The notes below the pieces were generated by a model. It ran no database searches and was not told the origin of the DNA. It saw only the letters and a program-made list of their open reading frames with translations. A stretch of DNA of 64,000 nt from EB88 sp965199135. Its GTDB lineage: Bacteria > Acidobacteriota > Terriglobia > Terriglobales > Acidobacteriaceae. Made by a program: the position numbers and the translations under genes. Shown here in pieces: positions 1 through 8,798 of this stretch; position 1 is the stretch's first letter, and the number at the start of each line of letters is the position of its first letter. The stretch lies in NCBI GenBank assembly GCA_965199135.1, contig OZ240685.1, positions 3,472,001 through 3,536,000 on the forward strand, read 5' to 3'.

Positions 1-2889
1 CGCTACATCATCACGCTCGACTCTGACACGCAGCTTCCGCGCGGCACAGCAGCCGCTATGATCGGCGCGATGGCGCACCCCCTCAACCGCGCCGTGATCG
101 ACCCGAAGCGCCGTATCGTGACAGCAGGCTACGGCATCCTGCAGCCCCGAGTCGGCGTCAGCGTTCAATCCGCTTCCCGCTCGCGCCTGGCTGCGCTCTT
201 CTCTGGGCAAACGGGTTTCGATATCTACACGCGCGCAGTCTCGGACGTTTACCAGGACCTCTACGGTGAAGGAATCTTCACCGGCAAAGGGATCTACGAA
301 ATCGCCACGCTGCACGCCGTGCTTGATCGCCGCTTTCCGCGCAATGCCCTGCTCTCACACGATCTCATCGAAGGCGCCTACGCGCGTGCAGGTCTGGCGA
401 CTGATATCGAGGTCATCGACGACTACCCCTCGCACTACTCCGCCTATACGCGTCGCAAACACCGCTGGGTGCGCGGCGACTGGCAGATCGTGCAGTGGCT
501 GTTCAAGGCTGTTCCGGATGAAACGCGCAACCGCGTGCGCAACCCTATCTCGACGATCTCGCGCTGGAAGATCTTCGACAATCTTCGTCGCTCGCTGGTT
601 GAGCCCTTCACGATGTTCCTGTTCATCGCAGGTTGGTTTGGGCTTGAGGGCGGCCCGCTGTACTGGACTGTTCTCACCCTGCTGCTGATGTTTCTGCCGA
701 CAATCGTGCAGTTTGTGTTTTCTCTCGGTAGAGCCTTTGCTTCGGACCAGGCAGGTGCAGTCGGCGAAGCGGTGCAGGGCGCTGGCCAGGCCGCTATCAT
801 CACGCTGCTGAACGTGGTCTTTCTTCCACACTCTACCTTTCTTTCACTCGATGCCATTCTGCGATCGCTCATCCGCCGCTTCATCACCGGCCAGCGTCTC
901 CTCGAGTGGGAGACCGCTGCAGAGGCTGAAGCGGGCAAGCGCGTCACGCCGGTCGACCGTTACCTTGCCGCATCGCCCATCTTCGCGCTCTGCATTGCGG
1001 CGCTCATCTATCTAAGGAAGCCGCATGCTCTCTTCATTGCGCTTCCTGTTCTCATCCTTTGGGGCTGCGCCAGCGCGATCACCGCCTGGCTCAACAAGCC
1101 TCCCCGTGAAGATCGCCTCGCCCTCAAGAGTGCGGAAGTTAGTTTCCTGGAGGAACACGCGCTGCGCATCTGGCGTTACTTCTACCAGTTTGGCGGCGCA
1201 CAACATCACTACCTTGTTCCCGACAACGTGGAAGAGCACGAACTCTTTGAAGCAGCACGTGTTTCGCCAACGAACCTTGGTCTGCTGCTGAATGCGCGTC
1301 AGGCAGCAGTCGAGTTCGGCTGGCTGACGGTCAGCGAATTCAGCGAGTTGACCACCGCCACACTGGACACGTTCAACCGTCTGGCGAAGTATCGTGGACA
1401 TCTTTATAACTGGTACAACACGCACACTCTCGAGCCGATTCACCCCATTACGGTCTCCTCCGTGGACAGCGGAAACTTCGTCGCTTCGCTCTACACGTTG
1501 CGAATGGGTGCAGGGGAATTGCTGCAACGACCCCTAATCGAAGACCGCCTCTTCTCTGGTCTTCGCACCCAGTTTCGCGTGAGCGAGCTGGCAGATGCTA
1601 GCTTCCCGGCGGATTCTTCATCGCTCGACACGCTGCTGCGCTGGGTTCTCGATCGCGCTCACCTGCAAAGCTCCATTGAAACGATGGACCACTCCGAAGA
1701 GATGCAGTTCAGTGAGCAGCGCTGGTGGCGCGATGAACATACGGTACGCATCCTGGCGATCGCGCGACTCGTGCACGAACTAGAACCCTGGCTGCTTCCC
1801 CAGTTCGAGCCACTTCGCTCAGTTGCTGAGCTTGGCCTTGCTGGCGAGCTGGCACACCCACGGTTACAGAATGCCGGAACTTACGCCATCCAGCTCGACA
1901 ACAGTCTCCAGCGTTTCTGGGCTACGCGCGAGTCAGGTGGCGACTCCGCACACTTTGTACTCGCTGAGCAGCTGCGCGCTTTGCTGCCTGCTGCCGCAGC
2001 CAATCTTCACACTCTGAGTGAAAGCGTTGCACGCTGTTCCAGCGATGCCTTTCGACTGGCAACTGAGACCGACTTCGCGTTCTTGGTCCTGAAGGATCGC
2101 CAGATGCTCTCGATCGGCTACGAAGTGGAACGCCAAGAATTACATACAGCAGCCTATGACATGCTCGCTTCTGAGGCACGCATTGCAGCATTTATCTCCG
2201 TGGCCCAAGGTGACATGGAGCAGCAATCCTGGTTCAAGATGGGGCGGACGCACACGCTTGCCTTCGGCCACGCGGTGCTGCTCTCCTGGACTGGCACTAT
2301 GTTCGAGTACCTGATGCCGAATCTCTGGATGCGATCCTACCCCGACACGCTGATGGCACGCACGCTTACCGGGGTCGTTGCAGTGCAGAAGGCGTATGCG
2401 AGGAAACACGGCCTGCCTTGGGGCATTTCGGAGTCCGGCTATGCTGAAGTCGACGACGGCGGCCACTACCACTACAAGGCATTCGGCATTCCTGAGATCG
2501 CGCTCAAATGGGACGCAACAGCGGGACCCGTTGTGTCGCCCTACTCCAGCTATCTCGCACTTGGCATCGATCGTGACGAGGCGCTACGCAATCTGCACGC
2601 GATGACAAAGGCGGGCTGGGGCGGCGCGTACGGCCTGTACGAAGCCATTGATTACATCCAGGGCAAAGAACGTCCGCGCCTCGTGAAAGAGTGGATGGCG
2701 CATCACCAGGGTATGTCCCTGATGGCCCTGCTCAACTTGCTTCATGACGACGCATGCAAGCGCTGGTTCCATGCAAACCCTCATTTGCAAGCGACAGAGT
2801 TACTGTTGCATGAGAAACCGATCCGCGAAGCAGCACTGAAGGAAGAAGTTCAACAGCCGACGCGCAAGGCAGAGCCACAGCCTGCCTAG
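1..2889 (+). CDS. Cyclic beta-1,2-glucan synthase-type protein, 3' part, no GH94 domain
   Basis: The frame is open from base 1, so the 5' end lies outside the window; 962 residues are visible. They begin inside a family 84 glycosyltransferase core with the acidic motif DSDTQLP (residues 7-13) and later KHRWVRGDWQ, the (Q/R)xxRW-like acceptor motif. Several membrane segments follow (about 205-370), then a glycoamylase/GH189-like domain with SVDSGN, GISESGYAEVD and AHHQGMS. Known synthases of this kind polymerise beta-1,2-glucan from UDP-glucose on a protein-bound primer in the inner membrane and cyclise it. The usual C-terminal GH94 phosphorylase domain, which trims chain length, is absent: the protein stops about 35 residues after the glycoamylase domain and metH begins 14 bp later on the other strand. 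The family call is secure; the exact product is not. Confidence 0.85.
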   Translation, partial: RYIITLDSDTQLPRGTAAAMIGAMAHPLNRAVIDPKRRIVTAGYGILQPRVGVSVQSASRSRLAALFSGQTGFDIYTRAVSDVYQDLYGEGIFTGKGIYEIATLHAVLDRRFPRNALLSHDLIEGAYARAGLATDIEVIDDYPSHYSAYTRRKHRWVRGDWQIVQWLFKAVPDETRNRVRNPISTISRWKIFDNLRRSLVEPFTMFLFIAGWFGLEGGPLYWTVLTLLLMFLPTIVQFVFSLGRAFASDQAGAVGEAVQGAGQAAIITLLNVVFLPHSTFLSLDAILRSLIRRFITGQRLLEWETAAEAEAGKRVTPVDRYLAASPIFALCIAALIYLRKPHALFIALPVLILWGCASAITAWLNKPPREDRLALKSAEVSFLEEHALRIWRYFYQFGGAQHHYLVPDNVEEHELFEAARVSPTNLGLLLNARQAAVEFGWLTVSEFSELTTATLDTFNRLAKYRGHLYNWYNTHTLEPIHPITVSSVDSGNFVASLYTLRMGAGELLQRPLIEDRLFSGLRTQFRVSELADASFPADSSSLDTLLRWVLDRAHLQSSIETMDHSEEMQFSEQRWWRDEHTVRILAIARLVHELEPWLLPQFEPLRSVAELGLAGELAHPRLQNAGTYAIQLDNSLQRFWATRESGGDSAHFVLAEQLRALLPAAAANLHTLSESVARCSSDAFRLATETDFAFLVLKDRQMLSIGYEVERQELHTAAYDMLASEARIAAFISVAQGDMEQQSWFKMGRTHTLAFGHAVLLSWTGTMFEYLMPNLWMRSYPDTLMARTLTGVVAVQKAYARKHGLPWGISESGYAEVDDGGHYHYKAFGIPEIALKWDATAGPVVSPYSSYLALGIDRDEALRNLHAMTKAGWGGAYGLYEAIDYIQGKERPRLVKEWMAHHQGMSLMALLNLLHDDACKRWFHANPHLQATELLLHEKPIREAALKEEVQQPTRKAEPQPA

Positions 2890-2903
2890 CGCAAGGCTTG
2901 CAG

Positions 2904-5900
2904 CTACACGACGAAATACTTCGCTTGCGGATGATGCACGACGAGGGCATCGGTGCTCTGTTCGGGCTCAAGGTGAAAGCCTTCGGTCAGACGAACGCCG
3001 ATCGTCTCCTCGGGCTTAAGCAGTTCGAATATTTTCGTCTGATCCTCGAGGTTCGGGCAGGCTGGATACCCGAACGAGTAGCGTGACCCGCGGTACTTCT
3101 GGTGAAACAGGTCACGTACTTCCGGAGCATCCTCACCGGCGATCCCGAGTTCTTCCCGGATGAGCTTATGCGAGTATTCAGCGAGAGCCTCTGCCGTTTC
3201 CACACCCAGCCCGTGCACGTAGAGATAGCGAGTGAAATCGCCCGCGTCGAACAGCTTCTTGGTTTCTTCGCTGGCACGATCGCCTATGGTGACGACCGAG
3301 AAGCCAATCACATCCATTAGCCCGGAATCGCGAGGGTGGAAGAAGTCAGCGATCGAAAGCTTGCGGCCATCCCGCTGCCGGGGGAAGTGAATCCGTAACC
3401 GCTCGCGCGGCTCGCTGCTCTTTGCATCGTCCGGCTCATAGACGACCACGTCATTGCCATCAGCCTGTGCGGGATAGAAGCCGTAGACCAGCTTGGGCCA
3501 GAACCAGCCCTTCTCTTTGATCTCTGCTTTCAGCCCACTCAGGATGGGACGGTACTTTTCCTCGACCAGCCGCATATAGTCCGTCGCTGACGCAGTCTTC
3601 AACTGCCACTGGTTCTTGAACAGGGCTGTCTCGTTGATATAGCTGAAGATCAAGTCGAGATCAAAATCCTTTCTCACGCGATTCCCAAAGAAGGGCGGTA
3701 CAGGCGTTTCGACCTGGGGTGTGACCCAGCTGGACCGAATGGGAATGGCGTCTGCTGCCGGTGTTTGTTCCGTAACAAGCATGTGCGGCGCCACCGGGAA
3801 GATCTTCACGGTACTTCCCTCTTCCATGCGTCGCGTCTTCGCACCGTCTTCGCTCGTAAGATCACTCATCACGTGCAGACCCGCAAAAGCATCCTCGGCA
3901 TAAAAGACGGCAGACGCATACTCCTTGCGCAGATCCTGCTCGACATACTTCCGCGTCAACGCAGCGCCGCCACAGATCACCGGAGTCTTCATCTGTAACC
4001 GTTCGAGGTCCTGAATCACGTACTTCATCTCGAGCGTCGACTTCACGAGCAGTCCACTGAGTCCGATAGCGTCGGCGCGGTGCTCCTGCGCCGCTTTGAT
4101 GATTACATCAGCGGGCTGCTTGATGCCGAGATTGACCACCTTGTACCCGTTGTTCGAGAGGATGATGTCGACCAGGTTCTTCCCGATGTCGTGCACATCA
4201 CCCTTCACGGTTGCGAGCACGATGGTGCCCTTCTGCGTACCCTCCACGCGCTCCATCTTCGGCTCGAGGTAGGCGACCGCAGCCTTCATCACGGCTGCCG
4301 AGTCCAGCACCGAAGGCAGCTGCATCTTGCGAGCGCCGAACAGTTCACCAACAGTCTTCATTCCATCGAGCAGCACGGTGTTGATCAACTCAAACGGCGT
4401 ATATGTCACGAGCGCAGTGTCAATTACCTGCTCCAGGCTGCGCTTGTCTGCACCCTGCCCCAGTGAACGCTCACCGCGGATAATCAGCTGCTTCAGCTGC
4501 TCCTCAAGGGCAAGCGTCTCGACAGCAACTTGGTCCTCCTTGGCGCTCGGATCCAAACCACTGAAGTGCGCCATGTAGCCCTGCAGTGGATCCCCTTCGG
4601 AGTTGTCCTGGAAGATCAACTTGCGAGCGAGTTCCACTTCGCGCTCCGGAATCTTGTAGAGCGGATAAATCTTCGCGTAATTCACGATCGCGGTGTCCAG
4701 TCCACGATCCACGGCTTCCTTCAGGAAGACGCTATTCAAGACACGGCGCGCATACGCATTCAGGCCGAACGAGATATTGCTGACGCCAAGAATAGTCTTG
4801 GCTCTCGGCAGCTCCTCCTTGATCCGGCGTACGGCTTCCAGCGTCTGAATCCCGGCATCACGATAATCCTCCTGACCCGTCGAGATCGGCAGCGTCAAGG
4901 GGTCGAACACAATATCCTCGCCGCGCATCCCGTACCGCTCTGTCGCCATCTCGTAGATCCGCTTAGCGATGGCGACCTTGCGATCTGCCGTAAGCGCCAT
5001 GCCCTCTTCATCGATTGTGAGTGCGATCACGCCCGCACCGTAGCGCTTCGCCATCGGCAGCACTTTGCTCGTTCGCTTCTCACCATCCTCAAGGTTGATG
5101 GAGTTGATGAACGGCTTTCCAGGTACGCGCTTCAGCGCTTCCTCGATCACGTCGGCTTCGGTCGAGTCGATCAGGATCGGCGCAGTCACGCGCGTCGCGA
5201 TCTTCTCGAGCACAGCATTCATGTATGCCTTCTCATCTTCGCCGACGATCGCGCAGCAAAGGTCCAGCATCTGCGAGCCCTCGCTGGTGAGGCGCTTCGC
5301 CATGGCAAGGATGCCGTCGTAGTCGCCAGCGCGCACCATGTCGCGAAAATGCGCGACACGGGTTGTCGTGTTCATCTCCTCGGCAACAATCACCGGCTGA
5401 CCATCCACCTCAAGCGGCGTCGCCGAGAAAGCACTTGCTGCGACTCCCTGCGGCATCGCATCTCGCGTCGCCGGCCGCGCATCCTTCACTGCTTCCACAA
5501 CAGCGCGCAAATGTTCCGGCGTCGTACCGCAACAGCCACCCACAACCTGCACACCGTACTCGGTGACAAAGCGGCGATGGTACGCGGCAAGCTCGTCCGG
5601 GGTGAGCTTGTAAACCGCCACGCCGCCTTCGTTCTGTGGCAAGCCTGCATTTGGCAGCACGCTGATCGGTCGAACAGAGTTCTGGCACAGAAAACGAACA
5701 GCATCGTTCATCTCGGCTGGACCGGTGGCGCAATTCAGCCCGATTACATCCGGGTTGAAGCACTCCACCACCGCGAGCGCCGCGCCGATCTCAGAGCCGA
5801 GCAGCATCGTTCCCGTAGCCTCAAGCGTCACCTGCATCTGGATTGGCAGCTTGCGACCGGCAGCGCGCATTGCATCATGGCATGCGGCAAGTGCGATCTT

Positions 5901-6425
5901 CGCCTGCAACAGATCCTGACTGGTCTCGATCAGCAGGATGTCGACCCCGCCCTCGATCAGCGCCTCGGCCTGCTCGCGATACATCTCTGCCATCACATCG
6001 TAGGTGATATGCGCAAGCGAAGGCAGCTTGGTTGTAGGCCCAATCGAGCCAGCAACAAATCGCGGCTTGTCCGGAGTGGAATATTGCTGCGCTACTTCTT
6101 TTGCCAGCCGCGCAGCAACAAGGTTCAGCTCGCGTGTCTCTGAGCCGAGTTCATACTCGTCCAGCACAACGCGTGTCGACCCGAAGCTGTTGGTCTCGAC
6201 CACATCGCAACCCACTTCGTAGAAGCTGGCATGGATGCTGCGGATGATGTCAGGGCGCGATAACACCAGCAGTTCATTGCACCCCTCTTTGCCCCAGTAA
6301 TCATCGACCGAGGGTGCATGCCGCTGGATGTTGGTGCCCATCGCGCCGTCGTACACCAGCACGCGCTGCTTCAGAACTTCAAGGAAAGTCGACATAGTTG
6401 AGGGTGGCGCGAGAATCCGGGCCAT
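2904..6425 (-). CDS. metH: Cobalamin-dependent methionine synthase
   Basis: Transfers a methyl group from 5-methyltetrahydrofolate to homocysteine through cobalamin. All four modules are present in 1173 residues (E. coli: 1227): the homocysteine domain with the zinc site GGCCGTTPEH, the pterin domain, the B12 domain with DVHDIGKNLV (the DxHxxG ligand histidine), and the C-terminal activation domain with GYPACPN. Two starts are possible, ATG at 6425 and ATG at 6395 (MSTFLEVLKQ). Neither has a good Shine-Dalgarno. A TACAAT hexamer lies 5 nt before 6425, which favours a leaderless message starting there. The 60 bp upstream are too short for a cobalamin riboswitch. The gene is divergent from hxlB. 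Confidence 0.97.
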   Translation of the reverse strand: MARILAPPSTMSTFLEVLKQRVLVYDGAMGTNIQRHAPSVDDYWGKEGCNELLVLSRPDIIRSIHASFYEVGCDVVETNSFGSTRVVLDEYELGSETRELNLVAARLAKEVAQQYSTPDKPRFVAGSIGPTTKLPSLAHITYDVMAEMYREQAEALIEGGVDILLIETSQDLLQAKIALAACHDAMRAAGRKLPIQMQVTLEATGTMLLGSEIGAALAVVECFNPDVIGLNCATGPAEMNDAVRFLCQNSVRPISVLPNAGLPQNEGGVAVYKLTPDELAAYHRRFVTEYGVQVVGGCCGTTPEHLRAVVEAVKDARPATRDAMPQGVAASAFSATPLEVDGQPVIVAEEMNTTTRVAHFRDMVRAGDYDGILAMAKRLTSEGSQMLDLCCAIVGEDEKAYMNAVLEKIATRVTAPILIDSTEADVIEEALKRVPGKPFINSINLEDGEKRTSKVLPMAKRYGAGVIALTIDEEGMALTADRKVAIAKRIYEMATERYGMRGEDIVFDPLTLPISTGQEDYRDAGIQTLEAVRRIKEELPRAKTILGVSNISFGLNAYARRVLNSVFLKEAVDRGLDTAIVNYAKIYPLYKIPEREVELARKLIFQDNSEGDPLQGYMAHFSGLDPSAKEDQVAVETLALEEQLKQLIIRGERSLGQGADKRSLEQVIDTALVTYTPFELINTVLLDGMKTVGELFGARKMQLPSVLDSAAVMKAAVAYLEPKMERVEGTQKGTIVLATVKGDVHDIGKNLVDIILSNNGYKVVNLGIKQPADVIIKAAQEHRADAIGLSGLLVKSTLEMKYVIQDLERLQMKTPVICGGAALTRKYVEQDLRKEYASAVFYAEDAFAGLHVMSDLTSEDGAKTRRMEEGSTVKIFPVAPHMLVTEQTPAADAIPIRSSWVTPQVETPVPPFFGNRVRKDFDLDLIFSYINETALFKNQWQLKTASATDYMRLVEEKYRPILSGLKAEIKEKGWFWPKLVYGFYPAQADGNDVVVYEPDDAKSSEPRERLRIHFPRQRDGRKLSIADFFHPRDSGLMDVIGFSVVTIGDRASEETKKLFDAGDFTRYLYVHGLGVETAEALAEYSHKLIREELGIAGEDAPEVRDLFHQKYRGSRYSFGYPACPNLEDQTKIFELLKPEETIGVRLTEGFHLEPEQSTDALVVHHPQAKYFVV

Positions 6426-6430
6426 CCTTC

Positions 6431-6436
6431 ATTGTA
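6431..6436 (-). promoter_or_regulatory. Candidate -10 box of metH
   Basis: Read on the minus strand this is TACAAT, one mismatch from TATAAT, followed by five bases (GAAGG) and the ATG at 6425. No convincing -35 is visible. It is one of several -10-like boxes placed directly before start codons in this window. Confidence 0.4.
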
Positions 6437-6485
6437 GCCGCTCCGTTGCGCGAAGCCTTCTGCCCAGCTGCGCATCGTATGGAGT

Positions 6486-7076
6486 ATGGCTTCTTTCTCA
6501 GAGTTGGAGGCAACGCACCGCTCGTTCTTCGCAGACGCGGTTTCGCTTGAGCTGCAGGAGGTAACCGAGCTGCTCTCCCACCTCGATCCATCGAGCGTTC
6601 AGGAAGCAGTGAAGCTGGTCGGTGGCAACAAGCGCATCTTTACGTTCGGCGCAGGCCGTAGTGGGCTCGCCCTTCAGATGGCAGCCATGCGCTTTATGCA
6701 TCTCGGCTTTCGCGTGCACGTCGCAGGGGAGCCGACTGCCCCAGCCATCGAGAAGGCTGACCTGCTACTCGTCGCCTCCGCCTCCGGCACGAGTACGAGT
6801 GTCGTGCACGCAGCAGAAGTTGCGAAAAAGGTCGGTGCAAACCTGCTCGTCATCACCGCAGCCTCGGACTCTCCGCTCGCGGCCCTTGCCACAGCGACCA
6901 TCGTTCTTCCAGCATCGAACAAGAACGAGTTCAAAGAGCGTGCCTCGCAGCAGTATGCTGGCTCACTCTTCGAGCAGGGTGTTCTTCTGCTTTGCGACGC
7001 CATTTTCCACGGCATGTGGCAGGCCAGCGGCGTTCCCGCGGAGCAGCTGATGCAACGCCACGCCAATCTCGAATAA
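6486..7076 (+). CDS. hxlB: 6-phospho-3-hexuloisomerase (SIS domain)
   Basis: Isomerises 3-hexulose-6-phosphate to fructose-6-phosphate, the second step of the ribulose-monophosphate route. The protein is 196 residues, a normal length, and consists of one SIS sugar-isomerase fold. Visible motifs are FTFGAGRSG (about residues 53-61), the serine/threonine cluster ASASGTSTSV, and the conserved C-terminal GSLFEQGVLLLCDAI. The start has GGAG four bases upstream. It lies 49 bp before hxlA in the same direction, the usual partner, so the two are almost certainly one transcript. It is divergent from metH. Confidence 0.93.
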   Translation: MASFSELEATHRSFFADAVSLELQEVTELLSHLDPSSVQEAVKLVGGNKRIFTFGAGRSGLALQMAAMRFMHLGFRVHVAGEPTAPAIEKADLLLVASASGTSTSVVHAAEVAKKVGANLLVITAASDSPLAALATATIVLPASNKNEFKERASQQYAGSLFEQGVLLLCDAIFHGMWQASGVPAEQLMQRHANLE

Positions 7077-7125
7077 CGCACACGTACCAGCCACTCTCAA
7101 ACATAAACAAGCAAGGAGTAACACC

Positions 7126-7758
7126 TTGAAGCTGCAAGTTGCCATGGATCTCCTCTCCGTCGAGGACGCCCTCACCCTTCTCGGCAAAGTCGCCGACTAT
7201 GTCGATGTCATCGAACTCGGTACGCCCCTGATCAAGCAGGAGGGCCTCTCTGCTGTCACCCGGATCAAGGCAGCTTACCCAGACAAGATCGTCTTCGCGG
7301 ATATGAAGACCATGGACGCCGGCGAACTCGAGGCAGACATGGCGTTCAAGGCCGGCGCGGACTACATGACGGTGCTCGGGGCCGCTGGAGACAGCACCAT
7401 CGCAGGCGCAGTCAAGGCCGCCAAAAAGCACGGCAAGACCGTGGTTGCCGATATCATCGGAGTCAAGGACAAGGCCGCGCGCGTCAAGGAGCTCAAGGCT
7501 CTCGGCGTCGGGCTTGTTGAGCTGCACGCTGGTCTCGATGAGCAGGCCCAGAGCGGCTACTCGATCGATTCCCTGCTTGCGGCCGGCAAGGGCGCGGACA
7601 TTCCCTTCTCGATCGCCGGCGGCATCAACGCAGCACGCATCGAATCCGTCGAGCAGGCGGGCGCCGCCATCGCCGTGGCGGGTGCAGCGATCTACGGCGC
7701 GGATGATCCTGCAGCCGCAGCAAAGCAGCTCCGGGACAAGATCAGGAACCACGGCTAG
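7126..7758 (+). CDS. hxlA: 3-hexulose-6-phosphate synthase
   Basis: Aldol condensation of formaldehyde with ribulose-5-phosphate to 3-hexulose-6-phosphate; the family belongs to the orotidine-5'-phosphate decarboxylase (OMPDC) suprafamily. The protein has 210 residues and shows the family signature MAMDLLSVEDA-like N-terminus (here AMDLLSVEDA), the catalytic DMKTMDAG (about residues 62-69) and the phosphate-binding SIAGGIN. The start codon is TTG with AAGGAG seven bases upstream. With hxlB it supplies formaldehyde detoxification or, run backwards, pentose phosphate supply. Which of the two applies cannot be told from the window. Confidence 0.95.
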   Translation: MKLQVAMDLLSVEDALTLLGKVADYVDVIELGTPLIKQEGLSAVTRIKAAYPDKIVFADMKTMDAGELEADMAFKAGADYMTVLGAAGDSTIAGAVKAAKKHGKTVVADIIGVKDKAARVKELKALGVGLVELHAGLDEQAQSGYSIDSLLAAGKGADIPFSIAGGINAARIESVEQAGAAIAVAGAAIYGADDPAAAAKQLRDKIRNHG

Positions 7759-7782
7759 ACACCACGGCTTAGAGATGGAGAC

Positions 7783-7820
7783 GCACAAGAAGCCCGGCTC
7801 TCGAGCCGGGCTTCTTGTGC
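7783..7820. terminator. Long perfect hairpin between convergent genes
   Basis: Two 17-base arms (7783-7799 and 7804-7820) pair perfectly around the tetraloop CTCG. The hairpin lies between hxlA (plus) and the ABM gene (minus), so it probably stops transcription from both sides. Neither strand has a clear T-run after the stem. Confidence 0.65.
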
Positions 7821-7830
7821 TCAGGCTCTG

Positions 7831-8130
7831 CTACAGAACCGGCTCAACCGGATCCACTTCCCAGATCAGCAGCTCACCATCGATCAACTCCGGAAGTTCC
7901 TGTCCTGCTTTCTTGAAAGGGGCAGAGCTCTTGTGGGACTCGAATGCCTCCGTGTCGGCGTACTCTTCGCTGAACAGGAACTCACCGCCATCCGTGGTCT
8001 CGTACAGCTCGTAGAACACGACGCCTTCTTCAGCCCGGCTCGCTTTCACGAGCTCCAGAAGCTTTTCCCGGACATCCTGCTCCCTGCCCGGCTTCGCCTT
8101 GACCTTTGCAAACACCCGCACCTTTGCCAT
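7831..8130 (-). CDS. ABM-domain putative quinol monooxygenase
   Basis: A small protein of 99 residues with the antibiotic-biosynthesis monooxygenase (ABM, YgiN-like) ferredoxin-like fold. The pattern seen is VRVFAKVKAKPGRE, then EEGVVFYELYE, then FLFSEEYADTEAFESHKSS, the order typical of the family. Members act as dimers on quinols or aromatic compounds, or have no known role. The ATG at 8130 is chosen because GGAGG lies 11 bases upstream; the in-frame ATG at 8148 overlaps that site and would add six residues. The substrate cannot be predicted. Confidence 0.8.
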   Translation of the reverse strand: MAKVRVFAKVKAKPGREQDVREKLLELVKASRAEEGVVFYELYETTDGGEFLFSEEYADTEAFESHKSSAPFKKAGQELPELIDGELLIWEVDPVEPVL

Positions 8131-8167
8131 GTCTGTGACTTCCTCCACATCCTTGGATGCGCGGCAC

Positions 8168-8200
8168 CAACTGAAAACGGCGACCCGCAGGAGGTCGCCG
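8168..8200 (-). terminator. Rho-independent terminator of nuoI
   Basis: On the minus strand an 8-bp stem (8200-8193 with 8185-8178, CGGCGACC/GGTCGCCG) with a 7-base loop is followed directly by TTTTCAGTT. It sits 18 bp after the nuoI stop codon. Confidence 0.75.
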
Positions 8201-8217
8201 CTTCTTCACAGTTTCAG

Positions 8218-8712
8218 TTATTTCGCGGAGTCCGCACCACTTGCAAGCGAGCCTGCCATGCCAACATCCGGCACCAGCATATCTTCCTTGCGCATCACCA
8301 GGCTGGTCGCATTCAGGCTTGCGAGCTCAAAGCCGTGTCCATGGGTGATAGCGTCCGTCGGACACGCTTCCACGCAGTAACCGCAGAAGATGCAGCGGTT
8401 GTAGTCGATGTTGTAAACCTTGGCATACCGCTCCGCGCTCGAGATGCGTCTCTCCGCCGTGTTTTCAGCCGCCTCGATGTAGATGCAGTTCGCTGGGCAG
8501 GCCGCCGCACACAGGAAGCAGGCCACGCACTTTTCGAGGCCATTCTCATCGCGCTGCAGCACATGCGCGCCACGAAACCGTTCCTGCAGCTTGGCGCCAC
8601 GAGCAGGCCCTGGGCCGTCCGGATAGTTCTCCACTTCGGTCGGCTCGAACATCTCCCGGAAGGTGATGCTCATGCCCTTGGCTACGCCAGCAATGTTACG
8701 GACGATCGACAT
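8218..8712 (-). CDS. nuoI: NADH-quinone oxidoreductase subunit I
   Basis: A 164-residue ferredoxin-type subunit that carries the N6a/N6b clusters of respiratory complex I. The two 4Fe-4S motifs are complete: CVACFLCAAACP (about 62-73) and CIFCGYCVEACP (about 107-118). The N-terminus is a short amphipathic stretch, as in bacterial NuoI. The gene stands alone, with no other nuo gene within reach. It has no Shine-Dalgarno; instead TATAAT ends six bases before the ATG, so the message is probably leaderless. A terminator follows, so it is a single-gene transcript. Confidence 0.93.
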   Translation of the reverse strand: MSIVRNIAGVAKGMSITFREMFEPTEVENYPDGPGPARGAKLQERFRGAHVLQRDENGLEKCVACFLCAAACPANCIYIEAAENTAERRISSAERYAKVYNIDYNRCIFCGYCVEACPTDAITHGHGFELASLNATSLVMRKEDMLVPDVGMAGSLASGADSAK

Positions 8713-8718
8713 ACCGGT

Positions 8719-8724
8719 ATTATA
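8719..8724 (-). promoter_or_regulatory. -10 box of nuoI (leaderless candidate)
   Basis: Perfect TATAAT on the minus strand, then ACCGGT, then the ATG of nuoI. Transcription would start at or within a base or two of the start codon. The hexamer lies inside a small palindrome CGGTATAATACCG (8714-8726 on the plus strand), which could also be an operator half. Confidence 0.6.
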
Positions 8725-8798
8725 CCGATGCCGGGCCTGGCGAAATCCGCAGGCACGCGGCCACTTTCACGGCGAAGAGCCCGGCCGAGGAGACCCAC

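Noticed and set aside
4530..6143. Long plus-strand frame (537 codons) opposite metH
   Set aside because: It is antisense to a well-conserved metH, has no ribosome site, and its product is arginine/histidine-rich low-complexity sequence typical of GC-rich shadow frames.
6426..6485. Cobalamin riboswitch upstream of metH
   Set aside because: The gap to hxlB is only 60 bp, far too short for this aptamer.
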